A stretch of 35,788 nucleotides of DNA, from NCBI GenBank assembly GCA_005776395.1, contig SXPJ01000033.1, positions 1-35,788 on the forward strand, given 5' to 3'. The translations under genes were made by a program, and so were the position numbers. Positions within the stretch are counted from its first letter, which is position 1, and the number at the start of each line of letters is the position of its first letter. This stretch comes from Bdellovibrionales bacterium (GTDB taxonomy: Bacteria; Bdellovibrionota; FAC87; UBA2466). Positions 1 to 9,596 of the stretch are shown piece by piece. The notes below the pieces were generated by a model that worked only from the letters and a program-made list of their open reading frames with translations, was not told the DNA's origin and ran no database searches.

Positions 1-175
1 TCAAATTAAATACTTGTGATGTCCGCGAGGAAATCTACTCCAAAATTTGCGACAATCTTCAGGCTTTTAGTGAAGCGGCGTAGCCGCTGAACGTTTCAGA
101 TGCCGGCCGAAGGCCCTCCTTTATTGTCACTTTCAGGCTAAAGGAACCTGATTATAATGAAGATTAATACACCGC
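1..175. repeat. Gene-free left edge with two GC-rich mini-hairpins
   Basis: This stretch follows the 3' end of maeB. Two compact GC-rich palindromes stand out in otherwise AT-rich sequence: AGCGGC-GTA-GCCGCT at 74-88 and GGCC-GAA-GGCC at 105-115. They could act as a maeB terminator or be a REP-like intergenic repeat; no clear T-tract follows either one on the minus strand. A short minus-strand reading frame ending in TAA at 6-8 has no start and is probably noise. Confidence 0.35.
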
Positions 176-2485
176 TCAATAAAACATATTTTGAATTTCG
201 AGAACGGTAATAATTGTCATATTAACGATTTCATCCACATCGGCAGAACGTTGAAGTACGTTAATAGGCTTATTCATTCCAATCAGAATAGGGCCAATGG
301 CCTCTACTCCTGCTAATCTTTGCATCAGTTTGTAACAGATATTAGCCGATTGGAGATCGGGGAATATTAATACATTGGCTCCGCCCTTGATCTGACAAAA
401 AGGGAAGGTCTCTGCCATGATCTCTGGATTAACTGCCGTATCAGCCTGCATTTCTCCGTCGATTAAAATATCTGGACGACGTTGTCTTACAATCTCTGTC
501 GCTTGTCGTACTTTTGTAGATAAAGGATGATTGTTACTTCCAAAATTGCTAAACGACAACATCGCAACTCTCGGTTCAATATCGAAGAATCTGGCCTCTT
601 CAGCACAGCATATGGCAATATCTGCCAAATGTTCGGCGGTAGGTTCAATATTGACAGTGGTATCTCCAAAGAAAAGAATTTTGTCCTTGAAGAGCATCAT
701 GTAGACACCCGCAATCGTCATCCCTTCGCGAGCTCCCACAGTTTGGAGAAAAGGTCGAATGGTGTCGGGATAACTCTGGGTGACCCCACTTAAGATTCCA
801 TCAGCATCCCCTTTTTTAACCATCATGGAGCCGAAGTAGTTTTCATTTTTCATCAATGAAAAACATTGTTCCCGAGTTAATCCTTTGCGCTGACGAAGTT
901 GCCAGAACTCATTAGCATAGAGCTCTCTTTTATCCGAAGAGGAGGGCTGAATCATCGTCGCTGATTTTACAGCGTCAAGCCCTAGCTTCTCAATCGCCTC
1001 CTGGATACGTTGTGTATTGCCAAGAAGAACAGGCTGAGCAATGCCCTCCTGAATAATAATTTCACAGGCGCGAAGAATTTTAGGATTGTATCCTTCAGGG
1101 AAAACAACCGTAGGCAAATTTAGTGGAGAGTCGCCTTCCGTTTTTGTGATTTTGTCTTTAATTGAGCGAACAAAACTTTGTCTCACCCCTAAACGTTTTT
1201 CGAGTTGAGAACGATACTCTTCTAAATCGATAGTGGTTTGAGCGACTCCTGATTTCATTGCAGCTTCAGCTACTGCAGGAGTGACCCAGAGAAGCACTCG
1301 AGAGTCGAAAGGCTTAGGAATAATGTATTCAGGACCAAACTTAAATCTTTTTCCGCCATAGGCTTTAATCACTTGGTCGGTGACATCCTCTTTTGCGAGT
1401 TTTGCAAGAGCTTTGACTGCAGCAATTTTCATCTCTTCGTTAATGGCTTTAGCTCTTACATCCAAAGCTCCTCGGAAGATAAAAGGAAAACCTAGAACAT
1501 TGTTTACTTGGTTAGGGAAATCAGATCGCCCAGTGGCCATAATAATATCATTTCGAACTGAAACCGCCTCAGGATAACTAATTTCAGGATCGGGATTTGC
1601 CATTGCAAAAACGATTGGATTTTTAGCCATAGATGCGACCATCTCCTGGGTCACAGCACCTGCAACAGAAACCCCTACGAAAACATCAGCCCCTTTAAGA
1701 GCTTCAGCTAAAGTTCTAAGTTTTGATTTTGTAGCAAAAAAGCTTTTGTACTTATTCATCCCTTTTTCTCGGCCTTCGTAGATCACTCCATTGGAATCGC
1801 ACATGATGAGATTCTCTTTTTTGACTCCGAGTGTGAGATAAAGCTTGGCGCAAGAGATAGCCGCAGCTCCGCCCCCGCTGAAAACTATTTTTACTTCATC
1901 CGCTTTTTTTTCAGTGAGTTCCAAAGCATTTAAAAAGGCAGCTCCAGAGATAATGGCCGTTCCATGTTGATCGTCATGGAACACAGGAATATCCATAATC
2001 TCTTTCAATGTCTCTTCAATGTAGAAACATTCAGGGGCTTTGATATCCTCTAGGTTAATTCCCCCAAAGGTAGGGCCGAGAAGCTTTACACAATTGATAA
2101 ACTCATCGGGATTTTCTGTTCCCACTTCGATGTCAAAAACATCGATATCTGCAAACTGTTTAAAAAGAACCCCTTTACCTTCCATGACAGGTTTTGCAGC
2201 CTGGGCTCCTAAGTTTCCTAATCCAAGGACCGCAGTTCCATTGGAGATCACTGCTACCAAATTTCCTTTGGCTGTGTATTTGTATATGTCAGTAGGGTTT
2301 TTAGCGATCTCGATACAGGGTTGAGCCACTCCCGGAGAATAGGCTAAGGAAAGATCCCGTGAGGTTTTTACCGATTTAGTACTGATTACCTCAATTTTTC
2401 CAGGGCGTCCGCTGGAATGGTAATCTAAAGCCTCTTTACGATTGTCTTTGTGTCCGTCTTTTTGTGGTTCTTTGGGTGTGTTCAT
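176..2485 (-). CDS. maeB: NADP-dependent malic enzyme with C-terminal phosphotransacetylase-like domain (MaeB type)
   Basis: This cytoplasmic enzyme oxidatively decarboxylates malate to pyruvate with reduction of NADP, linking the TCA cycle to pyruvate and acetyl-CoA. The 769-residue length is that of the two-domain MaeB family. The N-terminal part has the malic-enzyme motif [12 protein letters not shown] and the metal and substrate loop [10 protein letters not shown] near residue 170, followed by a nucleotide-binding GGGAAAIS motif near residue 205. Residues from about 435 to the end resemble phosphate acetyltransferase; in MaeB proteins this domain is regulatory, responding to acetyl-CoA, and usually lacks transacetylase activity. 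The gene appears intact. It is separated by about 60 bases from the exported protein gene upstream on the same strand, so it may have its own promoter. Confidence 0.95.
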   Translation of the reverse strand: MNTPKEPQKDGHKDNRKEALDYHSSGRPGKIEVISTKSVKTSRDLSLAYSPGVAQPCIEIAKNPTDIYKYTAKGNLVAVISNGTAVLGLGNLGAQAAKPVMEGKGVLFKQFADIDVFDIEVGTENPDEFINCVKLLGPTFGGINLEDIKAPECFYIEETLKEIMDIPVFHDDQHGTAIISGAAFLNALELTEKKADEVKIVFSGGGAAAISCAKLYLTLGVKKENLIMCDSNGVIYEGREKGMNKYKSFFATKSKLRTLAEALKGADVFVGVSVAGAVTQEMVASMAKNPIVFAMANPDPEISYPEAVSVRNDIIMATGRSDFPNQVNNVLGFPFIFRGALDVRAKAINEEMKIAAVKALAKLAKEDVTDQVIKAYGGKRFKFGPEYIIPKPFDSRVLLWVTPAVAEAAMKSGVAQTTIDLEEYRSQLEKRLGVRQSFVRSIKDKITKTEGDSPLNLPTVVFPEGYNPKILRACEIIIQEGIAQPVLLGNTQRIQEAIEKLGLDAVKSATMIQPSSSDKRELYANEFWQLRQRKGLTREQCFSLMKNENYFGSMMVKKGDADGILSGVTQSYPDTIRPFLQTVGAREGMTIAGVYMMLFKDKILFFGDTTVNIEPTAEHLADIAICCAEEARFFDIEPRVAMLSFSNFGSNNHPLSTKVRQATEIVRQRRPDILIDGEMQADTAVNPEIMAETFPFCQIKGGANVLIFPDLQSANICYKLMQRLAGVEAIGPILIGMNKPINVLQRSADVDEIVNMTIITVLEIQNMFY

Positions 2486-2544
2486 GTCAGAAACTATAGA
2501 TCAAGCTGGAAGCTCTGACTACTTCCTATTCACATAAAATATTT

Positions 2545-3099
2545 TTAAGAGTTTTGGGAGAGATCAATGACCAAACGGCCCTCATTCTTAAGAGGTTGGT
2601 GGGTATAAAAAGGGTAGGAGTCCTTAAGAATTATTTCAATCGCGATATCCCCATCCTCAATCGGAGGATAAGAGACGATCTCTTTAACCAGATTACTTTT
2701 TCGAGCTATTTTTTCAAGTTGGGTACGACTTAGAAGGTTTTTTGAGATTCCTTTTAGAGTAATTACGATTCTCGCCGGTTCTACTGTTTGATAACCCCCC
2801 TCGGGTTTTGCGATTTTCCCGGCCTTTATGTATCTAACCTGAAATTGGGGGGCTAGTGAACCTAGCGTTCGTGTGGAGGCGTCTGAAAAATCAAATACCC
2901 AACGTTCATAACCCTCTTTGGGGTGTTTAGAAAATCTTAGGGCTTCAAGATTGGCTCTAATTGCTCTACCACCATCAAAAATACCGTCGGTGAGATACTT
3001 GCGAGAGGCATCTCGAGGAATGGACATCGAGGGGGCAAGTGAAGCCATTAAATTCAAACTAGTCCAGAGTGAAAAAATAGATAGAAAAGCTAATCGCAT
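2545..3099 (-). CDS. Exported AMIN-like domain protein
   Basis: This 184-residue protein has a hydrophobic N-terminal signal segment (LAFLSIFSLWTSLNLMASLA), so it should be periplasmic or anchored in the envelope. The remainder is rich in short beta strands and ends in GRLVIDLSQNS. The RLVIDL ending and the pattern of alternating hydrophobic strands resemble AMIN domains, which bind peptidoglycan or target envelope proteins; this assignment is by pattern only. The start lies about 10 bases after the mutY stop codon, so it is probably translated from the same transcript as mutY, although no functional link between the two is obvious. Confidence 0.6.
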   Translation of the reverse strand: MRLAFLSIFSLWTSLNLMASLAPSMSIPRDASRKYLTDGIFDGGRAIRANLEALRFSKHPKEGYERWVFDFSDASTRTLGSLAPQFQVRYIKAGKIAKPEGGYQTVEPARIVITLKGISKNLLSRTQLEKIARKSNLVKEIVSYPPIEDGDIAIEIILKDSYPFYTHQPLKNEGRLVIDLSQNS

Positions 3100-3108
3100 A
3101 GAAAAATA

Positions 3109-4152
3109 CTAACATATTGCTAACTGTCGAAAAATCTTTTTTGCAAGGGCCGATAAAGGAAGTTCCTCTATCTCTTTTAAAGGCAACCAGCGTCCTGAGA
3201 GGCCTAAAAGATTTTTTGAACTTTCAATGAGAAAAGGGGCCACTTGAATTTTATGATGAGTTACTGAATGCTGCACATGGTTAATTGGGATCTGTTTTAA
3301 TTTTCGACCCCATTTCTGTTCTAGAAGTTCTGGAGCTTTTTCCCACTTAAGCTTTAAGGGCTTTGTTATCATTGGAAAGTCCCACAGCCCTGCCCACCAA
3401 TCTGTTTCAATATTTTGTTTTACAAAATAGAGTGTATCTCCATTTTTTTTCTTGGTGTGAAATAGCACACCTATCCAATGGAGCTCTTGGGTCTCTTTGC
3501 GAGGGATAGAAATAGGAAGTTTAAGTTGAAGATCCTTTTTAAATGCAACACAGCTCTTAGAGAGCGGACATGGGTGGCATAGAGGAACCCCTTTCTTACA
3601 AATAAGGGAGCCCAATTCCATTAGGGCTTGGTTATGGATTCGAGGAGACTCTGCTTGTTGAACCCATTCTGCAGCTTGGGCCCAGAAAAATTTTTGGGCT
3701 TTACTGGATTGAATGGGATCCTTTATCCCGAAATATCGTGCAAATACTCGGTTTACATTTCCGTCGACTAAGGGCTCTGGAAGATCGAAGGCGATACTTA
3801 AAACAGCTCCAGCCGTGTAAGGGCCTATGCCTGGGACTTTTAAGATCTCCTCACGGGTTCTAGGAAACTCTCCTCCCCTTTTTTTAAGGTGTTGCGCCCC
3901 TAATCTTAGATTCTTGGCTCGACGGTAGTAGCCAAGCCCTGACCAGAGAGTTAAAACCTCCTGCTCTTTGGATTCAGCGAGAGACTCAAGCGTTGGAAAT
4001 TTTTTTAAAAAACGCTCGTAATATCCTAAAACGGTCTCTACTTGGGTCTGTTGAAGCATGACTTCGGAGATCCAGATTCTGTAAGGGTCGTGATTTTGTC
4101 GCCAAGGTAGGGGACGGGCAATTTTTTTAAACCAGAGGCTAAGATCTCTCAT
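3109..4152 (-). CDS. mutY: A/G-specific adenine DNA glycosylase MutY
   Basis: MutY removes adenine mispaired with 8-oxoguanine in base-excision repair. The 347-residue protein has the family architecture. The N-terminus (LPWRQNHDPYRIWISEVMLQ) carries the catalytic glutamate at E30. A helix-hairpin-helix with VPGIGPYTAGAV at 106-117 is followed by catalytic Asp130 in LVDGNVNRV. The [4Fe-4S] cluster cysteines C185, C192, C195 and C201 have the expected C-x6-C-x2-C-x5-C spacing. The C-terminal third, from about residue 225, matches the NUDIX-like domain that recognises 8-oxoguanine. The gene is divergent from the glycosyltransferase at 4259, with about 105 bases between them for both promoters. 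Confidence 0.96.
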   Translation of the reverse strand: MRDLSLWFKKIARPLPWRQNHDPYRIWISEVMLQQTQVETVLGYYERFLKKFPTLESLAESKEQEVLTLWSGLGYYRRAKNLRLGAQHLKKRGGEFPRTREEILKVPGIGPYTAGAVLSIAFDLPEPLVDGNVNRVFARYFGIKDPIQSSKAQKFFWAQAAEWVQQAESPRIHNQALMELGSLICKKGVPLCHPCPLSKSCVAFKKDLQLKLPISIPRKETQELHWIGVLFHTKKKNGDTLYFVKQNIETDWWAGLWDFPMITKPLKLKWEKAPELLEQKWGRKLKQIPINHVQHSVTHHKIQVAPFLIESSKNLLGLSGRWLPLKEIEELPLSALAKKIFRQLAIC

Positions 4153-4258
4153 TAAATATTTTCCATGGCTATGAATTAAAGGTTTCCAAGGTACCGATTT
4201 CTGGGGGGGCCGAAAAGAAAAATCTTTTAATATTAAACCTTGTTATTCAAAAAGCCCT

Positions 4259-5149
4259 ATGAGAAATCCTTATGCCATGAGTTCACTTTCAATTATTACG
4301 GCCATTCATAATGGATTGCCTATGAACCGGCTTTATTGGAAGGCCCTTTCTGGAAATACAGCGGCCCCCTTTGAACTTATTGTTATTGATAATCATTCTA
4401 CAGATGGTTCCGAGAAGTTTTTTAAGGGACTTATGGAGAAGAATGAAAAGGCTAATCAAAAAGTCGTTTATATTCGAAATGAGTTTAATCAATCTTATCC
4501 AAGAAGTCAGATTCAAGGGATGAGAGTCGCCCAAAATGAAATTTTATGCTTTTTAAATAACGATATTTGGATGCCAAAACAATGGGAACTTCCATTTCAA
4601 ACAAGGCTTAAACAAAATCCTCTTTTAATTTTAAGCCCAAGTGGTCAAGAGGCACAGCCCACCCAAAAACGCTCTAATGAACTTAAAGCAAGTTGGAAAT
4701 GGGTGCTCTTTTTTTCAAAAGTCTGGAAGCAAGTCCTGGGGAAGGGGGAAGAGGAAAGGTTATGGAAAGCTTTAGAGTGGATGTATGATTCGCTTGAGTC
4801 CTTTAAAAATCCGACAGTAAGTCACAAAGAAACTATGAATGGAATTAAAGGAGATTCAGTTGTTTGCCACAGAGATTTGCCAAAAACTTTAGGGGAGATG
4901 TAGGATCCGGAAATTCAAGCTGCTGATTGGCATCTTTATCTGAAAGCCGCAAGTCTTCATGAGAAAGATCCTAAGTTTCCACTCCCTCAAGTTGTATTGG
5001 GAGTTTATGTTCATCACTTTGGAAGATATTCAGCTAGATTAAAATATGAGCCGTTTCCAGAATTGGTTCGATTTAAAACTATTGAAGAGGTGTGGGGAAA
5101 AGAGACTGTAGAGAGATTATGGTGGGGAAATTTTCTTCCCCACTCTTAG
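4259..5149 (+). pseudogene. Family 2 glycosyltransferase interrupted by an in-frame amber codon
   Basis: The N-terminal part is a GT-A fold glycosyltransferase: SLSIITAIHNG, then IVIDNHSTDGSE for nucleotide-sugar binding, and ILCFLNNDIWMP with the metal-binding acidic pair. Reading stops at TAG (4901-4903, codon 215). The same frame then stays open for 81 more codons to a second TAG at 5147-5149. This continuation (EIQAADWHLYLKAA, VYVHHFGRYSARLKY) reads as normal coding sequence. Restoring the codon gives a 296-residue enzyme of typical length. A single TGG to TAG change explains everything. The gene may be a recent pseudogene, a sequencing error, or read through by a suppressor. Initiation could also be at the ATG at 4277, which begins MSSLSIIT. 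Confidence 0.75.
5122..5143 (+). terminator. Hairpin terminator at the glycosyltransferase 3' end
   Basis: The inverted repeat GTGGGGAA-ATTTTC-TTCCCCAC has perfect 8-bp arms, followed on the plus strand by a T-rich run through 5170. It overlaps the last codons of the family 2 glycosyltransferase and separates it from the convergent FKBP gene. A terminator placed exactly at the downstream stop supports the idea that 5147-5149, not 4901-4903, is the ancestral gene end. Confidence 0.65.
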
Positions 5150-5156
5150 ATTTATT

Positions 5157-5621
5157 TTAGTTTTTTGTGACGTCTAGAAGCTCGACTTCAAATACGAGAG
5201 TTGCATTAGGGGGAATAACTCCACCGGCTCCTGCCGCTCCGTATCCCATATCCGCAGGAATGACCAATTTGCGTTTACCGCCGACTTTCATTCCTTCAAC
5301 TCCTGTCTCCCAGCCTTTAATGACTTGCCCTTGACCCAGCATAAACTCAAAGCCTTCTCCTCCGTGATCAAATGAAGAGTCAAATTTGGTGCCGTTGGTT
5401 AGACAGCCCGTATAATGAACTTTTACTTTTGATCCGGCTTTAGCCTCTTTGCCTTTGCCTTTTTTGAGATCTTTTTTGATTAAAGTTGTTGAGTCTTTCT
5501 CTTTTTTGCAGTTTGCAGCTTTTGGGGCGTCAACAGCCATTAAACTGATACCGCTCAAGCTAGCAATAAAAACCCATGAAGAGAAAAAACGTGACCATGA
5601 TTTTTGAGTGTTTGTTTTCAT
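5157..5621 (-). CDS. Exported FKBP-type peptidyl-prolyl cis-trans isomerase
   Basis: This is a 154-residue folding catalyst for proline-containing periplasmic proteins. An N-terminal signal segment ([17 protein letters not shown]) is followed by a lysine-rich linker to about residue 60 and one complete FKBP domain from about 58 to 154. The domain shows [37 protein letters not shown] and ELLDVTKN at the end, all standard for the fold. The stop is close to the end of the convergent glycosyltransferase gene. Signal cleavage after the AVDA region is plausible, but membrane retention cannot be excluded. Confidence 0.9.
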   Translation of the reverse strand: MKTNTQKSWSRFFSSWVFIASLSGISLMAVDAPKAANCKKEKDSTTLIKKDLKKGKGKEAKAGSKVKVHYTGCLTNGTKFDSSFDHGGEGFEFMLGQGQVIKGWETGVEGMKVGGKRKLVIPADMGYGAAGAGGVIPPNATLVFEVELLDVTKN

Positions 5622-5690
5622 GGGACAAATCTTACCCTTTCATTAATTGAAAGGAAAGGCCTCTCATAGAATCGTACTCGGGAATAGGTA

Positions 5691-6890
5691 TTAAAAAGGG
5701 AGTGAAACGCCGCAATGGTTTTTGAGAAATTCTGACCAGGAACAATAAGCTCCCAGCGGCGCATAATCCCCTATAAAATGATGAGCCGCAAAAGGTTTTG
5801 CATCTGCAGATTGACTTAGCCCTTGGGGATAGCAGATAGGAATTTTATCCAAATTTCCTTCAAAGCTTTTTCTACTTAAAAGATTTCTGTAGAGTATGAC
5901 TGGTAAAGTAAAGTTTCCCCTGGAGATAAAATTAACGCCGAGCGACTCGATCTCTTTTCGGTATTCTTCTGCTCCCACTACCACATTAACAAAACCCTCT
6001 TTTGATATTTTGGCTTTCGAATCGGCTAAACACTCGCCAGTCACGCCATTGACCCCTGACAAGCAAAGAGACCAATAACGGACCTGTGTATTTCCGTTGA
6101 ATTTATCATGATCAAAATAGGTGTTAGAAAATTGAGGGCTTCGAAATTTAAATACATAAACCTCATTTTTTTTTCTGGTGAGACGAGAGGTTAGATATTG
6201 ATTATCGGGAAGAGAGTAAATATTAGCCCCCGGAGAACGGTAAAAGAAAAGTTCTCCTTCAGAAGGTATTGGAGGTGAATTGGATAAAGATAATTCAGGA
6301 GGCGGTATCTCTCCTCGCTCGGGGCACTCTTTTTTATTCATAGTATCGGAATCAAAGGATTCTATTTGAGGCAAGGGAACATTCCCATTACTGTCACTGA
6401 AAATATCAGGGAAATAGATGCGATACCAAACTTCCAAATATTGAAATGCCGATTCCTGATGAGTGATTGGATATTCCATCACATTAGAAAAAGAGGAAAA
6501 CTTATCCTTCATTCCACTAGGAACCACCCAGACGGTATAATTTCTGTTATTAAGATCTCTACTAGCCCCATCGAGAAAAGGGTTTAGACTTCCAGGCTCG
6601 GGCTGAATATTGAAGTCGGCTAAGGAGTGCTGACTATCAAGTGTGGTCTGATCGTAAACATTAAAGCTCATATACCTTGAATAACTGAATCTTGCGCTAA
6701 ACTTTAAGGCTGTTTTTGAATCTCTGGGGAGTCTAAAACGAATTCGCCAATAGGTATTATTAGAATCGGTGAACAGAGAGGATTGATAAGGAGTCGAGTC
6801 TAAGGATTGCCACAAATAGTCGCAGATCTCTCCTTGCGTAGAACAGATTATAAGATGAACTAATAAAAATAAAAAGCCTATTCTTTTCAT
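5691..6890 (-). CDS. Secreted protein of unknown function, about 400 residues
   Basis: The protein starts with a clear signal peptide (MKRIGFLFLLVHLIICSTQG), followed by about 375 residues with no other membrane segment. The middle is rich in aromatic residues and asparagine. An N-terminal segment has the pattern SRYMSFNVYD, then SLADFNIQPEPGSLNPF and YTVWVVPSG. It resembles beta-sandwich regions of some secreted proteins of unknown role, but I do not recognise the family with confidence. There are several cysteines (including CPERGEIPPP and CLSGVNGVTGECLA), suggesting disulphides in the mature protein. About 70 bases separate it from the FKBP isomerase downstream on the same strand; a folding link is possible but only inferred. 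Confidence 0.7.
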   Translation of the reverse strand: MKRIGFLFLLVHLIICSTQGEICDYLWQSLDSTPYQSSLFTDSNNTYWRIRFRLPRDSKTALKFSARFSYSRYMSFNVYDQTTLDSQHSLADFNIQPEPGSLNPFLDGASRDLNNRNYTVWVVPSGMKDKFSSFSNVMEYPITHQESAFQYLEVWYRIYFPDIFSDSNGNVPLPQIESFDSDTMNKKECPERGEIPPPELSLSNSPPIPSEGELFFYRSPGANIYSLPDNQYLTSRLTRKKNEVYVFKFRSPQFSNTYFDHDKFNGNTQVRYWSLCLSGVNGVTGECLADSKAKISKEGFVNVVVGAEEYRKEIESLGVNFISRGNFTLPVILYRNLLSRKSFEGNLDKIPICYPQGLSQSADAKPFAAHHFIGDYAPLGAYCSWSEFLKNHCGVSLPF

Positions 6891-7202
6891 CTTTCCTTTA
6901 GGTGATTTTTAAAGGTGGTTTTACGTGGTAATCACTTAAAGCTTTATCGGTGATAAGTTTTTTTTTGAGAGTATTTCCGTGGGGGTTTTATGGCTGTGAA
7001 AGTAATAAAATATTTGCTCTGATAAATGTGTTCTCTCAGACAAAAGAGGTACATATTTTAAGCATAATTTAATCCCACCCCATTTTTATTAAGGTTATTA
7101 GACTTAGAAAAATAGAAAATCTTCAAAAATAAATCCTGTTGGGTTTAAAGAGTTCTAAGGAAATTACCGATTCCAGTTCATGATCACAAAAATGGATGGA
7201 AA
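6891..7202. other. Gene-free divergent spacer
   Basis: About 310 AT-rich bases lie between the divergent secreted-protein gene and the small membrane-protein gene. It must hold both promoters. I see no convincing -35/-10 pair, RNA gene or repeat. A GGATGG run just before the ATG at 7203 may serve as a weak ribosome binding site. Confidence 0.4.
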
Positions 7203-7556
7203 ATGGAATTAGCTAAACCACAAATTAAAGAGGTCTCTAAACCAATTCCTATCGTTAAAGTTTCAGATTTATCGCTTCCAGACACCGATAAATATGGCTG
7301 GTTAAGTAGGTATATTAATCTTTTACTGGTGCTAAATATCACTTTATTTGTGAGTAGTGGGCTTGTGACAAAGCGGGGCTATTGGTTTTGTCTTTTGGCA
7401 TCTAGTATTATTATTCTCATTAATGGCTTAGTTCTAAATCCCTGGAGCAATCCTAAGAGCCGCAAATTATATCAGGTGGTTTTTTGGTTGACGGTACTAG
7501 TGACCTATCTCACTGTAGCCTCTGTTATTTATTGGATTCAACATGATTCTAAATAG
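7203..7556 (+). CDS. Small integral membrane protein, unknown function
   Basis: This 117-residue protein has a soluble N-terminal stretch of about 35 residues and three predicted membrane helices: YINLLLVLNITLFVSSGLV, WFCLLASSIIILINGLVL and VFWLTVLVTYLTVASVIYWI. The termini therefore lie on opposite sides of the membrane. No family is recognised. It ends 37 bases before the cupin/JmjC oxygenase gene on the same strand, so the two are probably cotranscribed. Confidence 0.6.
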   Translation: MELAKPQIKEVSKPIPIVKVSDLSLPDTDKYGWLSRYINLLLVLNITLFVSSGLVTKRGYWFCLLASSIIILINGLVLNPWSNPKSRKLYQVVFWLTVLVTYLTVASVIYWIQHDSK

Positions 7557-7593
7557 CTTTCCTTAAGGGCCTCCCTACTTTATCGAGGATATT

Positions 7594-8763
7594 ATGGTTG
7601 ATAAAAAGTTTTGGGAACTATTTGCTGCTAAATATTGGGAAAAAAAATCGGTTTGTTTTAAGGGGATTAAATCCTCTATTTTAAAAATCGATTCCGATTG
7701 TATTTTTAAACTTTTGGTTCGCTACAGTGACCACTGTCGAAAAACTAAGACCCTAGTCGGAATGAAATTTTATATTGAGGGGCATCTTCAGTACTTGGAA
7801 GATGTGCTAGAACTTTTGCCTAAGGCTAAAGACAAATCCCTTATGGGATATCATCTTCGAATGGATGAAATGTTTTCTGATTATTGCTTGGTCTGCGATG
7901 AGCTTATTCAAGTGCTAGATAAAGAGTGGAAGTTACTGGGTGAGTTTGTCATGGGGCTCTATCGTGAAGTCGGCTTACCTTCGAAATTTGCAGAGATGGG
8001 TTTGTATCTAGGTAATTATCGCAGGACTCCATTTGGAGTTCATTCAGATGGTTGTGGCGTGATTAGCATTCCTGTAGAAGGGGTAAAAGAGTTTTTAGTT
8101 TGGAACTCTAAGTTTGTAGAAAAAAATCCAAAATTAAAACGAACTCATCGATATAAAGCTTACAAGAAAGATGCGCAGCGATGGGTGGCTAAGCCAGGAG
8201 ATCTTGTTTATTGGCCCGCCTCTTATTGGCATATTGCAGAGTCCATGGGCTCTTTTAGTGCCACCTGGAGTATTGGATTCTGGCTAGATGAACCTTTTAG
8301 TGAAATTGTTTCTAAGGCTTTTAAACCGCTATTAGTGAAAAAAATTTCAGATTGTAGAACCCTTCCTATGGGCGATTTTATTAGACAAGATGGTTTAATC
8401 CAGAAATTGCCCGAAGCTCTCGAACTATTTTATTCGCAATTAGCGGGAATTTCCCATAAGGAAATACACGATGTTTTTGTGAGATATTGGTTAGAGATTA
8501 TTTCTAAAAATAGCTTTAGAAATCCTCCGCCGAATTTAGGGGCTAAAAAGCAGGCGGGTGTTGAGGAACGGATTTTCTGGGCGAAACTTAGCAATGGAAA
8601 CCTATGTGTAGCAGCCAAAGGGGTCCTTCAAGAGGTTCCAAATCATTCTAAATGGGTGAAGCTCATTCAATCTATTAACGAGGGTAAATTAGTTAATTTG
8701 CAGTTTTTCAAGCGAAGTGAACTGAAAATATTTCAAAAAATTTATCCAACAAATAAAAAGTAA
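7594..8763 (+). CDS. JmjC/cupin-type Fe(II)/2-oxoglutarate-dependent oxygenase
   Basis: This 389-residue cytoplasmic protein looks like a cupin_4/JmjC oxygenase, a group that hydroxylates proteins, peptides or small molecules. The opening FWELFAAKYWEKKSVCFKG matches the family's helical lead-in. The Fe-binding facial triad is visible as His150-x-Asp152 (GVHSDG) and His213 in GDLVYWPASYWHIAES. The C-terminal 80 residues, with a GNLCVAAKG strand and a LIQSINEGK helix, resemble the winged-helix extension often found after such domains. It probably forms an operon with the small membrane protein upstream. The 3' end is 11 bases from the convergent lipoprotein gene. The substrate cannot be read from the sequence. 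Confidence 0.75.
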   Translation: MVDKKFWELFAAKYWEKKSVCFKGIKSSILKIDSDCIFKLLVRYSDHCRKTKTLVGMKFYIEGHLQYLEDVLELLPKAKDKSLMGYHLRMDEMFSDYCLVCDELIQVLDKEWKLLGEFVMGLYREVGLPSKFAEMGLYLGNYRRTPFGVHSDGCGVISIPVEGVKEFLVWNSKFVEKNPKLKRTHRYKAYKKDAQRWVAKPGDLVYWPASYWHIAESMGSFSATWSIGFWLDEPFSEIVSKAFKPLLVKKISDCRTLPMGDFIRQDGLIQKLPEALELFYSQLAGISHKEIHDVFVRYWLEIISKNSFRNPPPNLGAKKQAGVEERIFWAKLSNGNLCVAAKGVLQEVPNHSKWVKLIQSINEGKLVNLQFFKRSELKIFQKIYPTNKK

Positions 8764-8774
8764 CCTCCTAATCT

Positions 8775-9251
8775 CTACTGGCAGGGGCCGAGATAGTCGA
8801 ATTGATGGTTTCTTAGGTGGGCTTCGACAGCTTTAATATTCTTGAAGGAGTGGGTCGTTTGGGATTCTGGATGGCCTTGTGGAACGTGACATAAAAGATT
8901 TTGGGATCTGTTGGAATTGTCATTTTGATCCCTGTCAGATGAATAGATGAGGGAAGCCTCTTTGCTTTTTTTAAGGATTTTTTCATTTTCATCTTCACAC
9001 TCATCCTGATCTTCATCTTCATACTCATCAAGCGAAGAGTTGTTATTTGTGGAAATCGTCTCAGCAATGGGCTTCTCTTCGGGGGGGGGAAGATTCTTAG
9101 GTGTCCCTTCGAGAGTTTGGAGGGGGCTTTGAGTTTCGATTGTCTTTATCAGCTCTATTCCCTGACTTAAAATATTCTCTTTATCCCCGCAATGGGTGAT
9201 TAAAAGAGTGGCACTTAAGAGAACTATTAATTTTAAGAAGTATTGAATCAT
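8775..9251 (-). CDS. Lipoprotein with an acidic linker and a C-terminal CHxP-type module
   Basis: This 158-residue protein begins with a hydrophobic leader ending in a lipobox-like LLITHC (Cys21); His before the cysteine is unusual, so lipidation is likely but not certain. The middle (about 50-115) is low complexity, with a strongly acidic run (YEDEDQDECEDENEK) and many Ser/Asn. The C-terminus, LLCHVPQGHPESQTTH then VEAHLRNH and LGPC, matches a small Cys/His module found at the ends of many secreted bacterial proteins, usually written CHxPPGNP...AHL.HGD..GPC. Its role is unknown; disulphide formation or metal binding is plausible from the conserved Cys and His. The gene is transcribed divergently from the kinase operon. 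Confidence 0.7.
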   Translation of the reverse strand: MIQYFLKLIVLLSATLLITHCGDKENILSQGIELIKTIETQSPLQTLEGTPKNLPPPEEKPIAETISTNNNSSLDEYEDEDQDECEDENEKILKKSKEASLIYSSDRDQNDNSNRSQNLLCHVPQGHPESQTTHSFKNIKAVEAHLRNHQFDYLGPCQ

Positions 9252-9596
9252 GAGCCTTAAATGTGCAATTTGTAATCCAGCTTTTCAGGCGTCACTTTTT
9301 GTTTCACCTGCCAAACTTTTGGACAGGATTTTTAAGGGCGATTAGAAAAACTAGAAAAAAGACAAGAGAAACCATAACGTTAGGATGAATAGTGAAATCT
9401 TAGGCAGAATTGTATTCTTATTGAATAGCCTCTTCTTTGATTAACGGCTGAAACTACGGAATAGACGACTATATTATTAAGAAATCATGAGATCTTTCCA
9501 ATGTTTTAAATTGTAACGGATGGGTACATCTTATATGTTGTTAAGCCTAATGTAGGAATGTTGAATGGCGCGGTGTTTGTTAACAGTGATAGTTGA
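9252..9596. other. Gene-free divergent spacer before the kinase operon
   Basis: About 345 bases separate the lipoprotein gene (minus) from the hybrid kinase (plus). It presumably contains both promoters. I find no strong consensus promoter, repeat or RNA. A 31-codon plus-strand frame at 9250-9345 overlaps the lipoprotein start and has no ribosome binding site, so I do not call it. Confidence 0.4.

Noticed and set aside
6-89. Minus-strand frame ending in TAA at the left edge
   Set aside because: About 27 codons after a stop, no start codon, and it crosses the GC-rich hairpin; likely chance.
9250-9345. 31-residue plus-strand frame beginning MSLKCAICNPAF with a CxxC
   Set aside because: It has no ribosome binding site, overlaps the start of the divergent lipoprotein gene, and has no recognisable homology.
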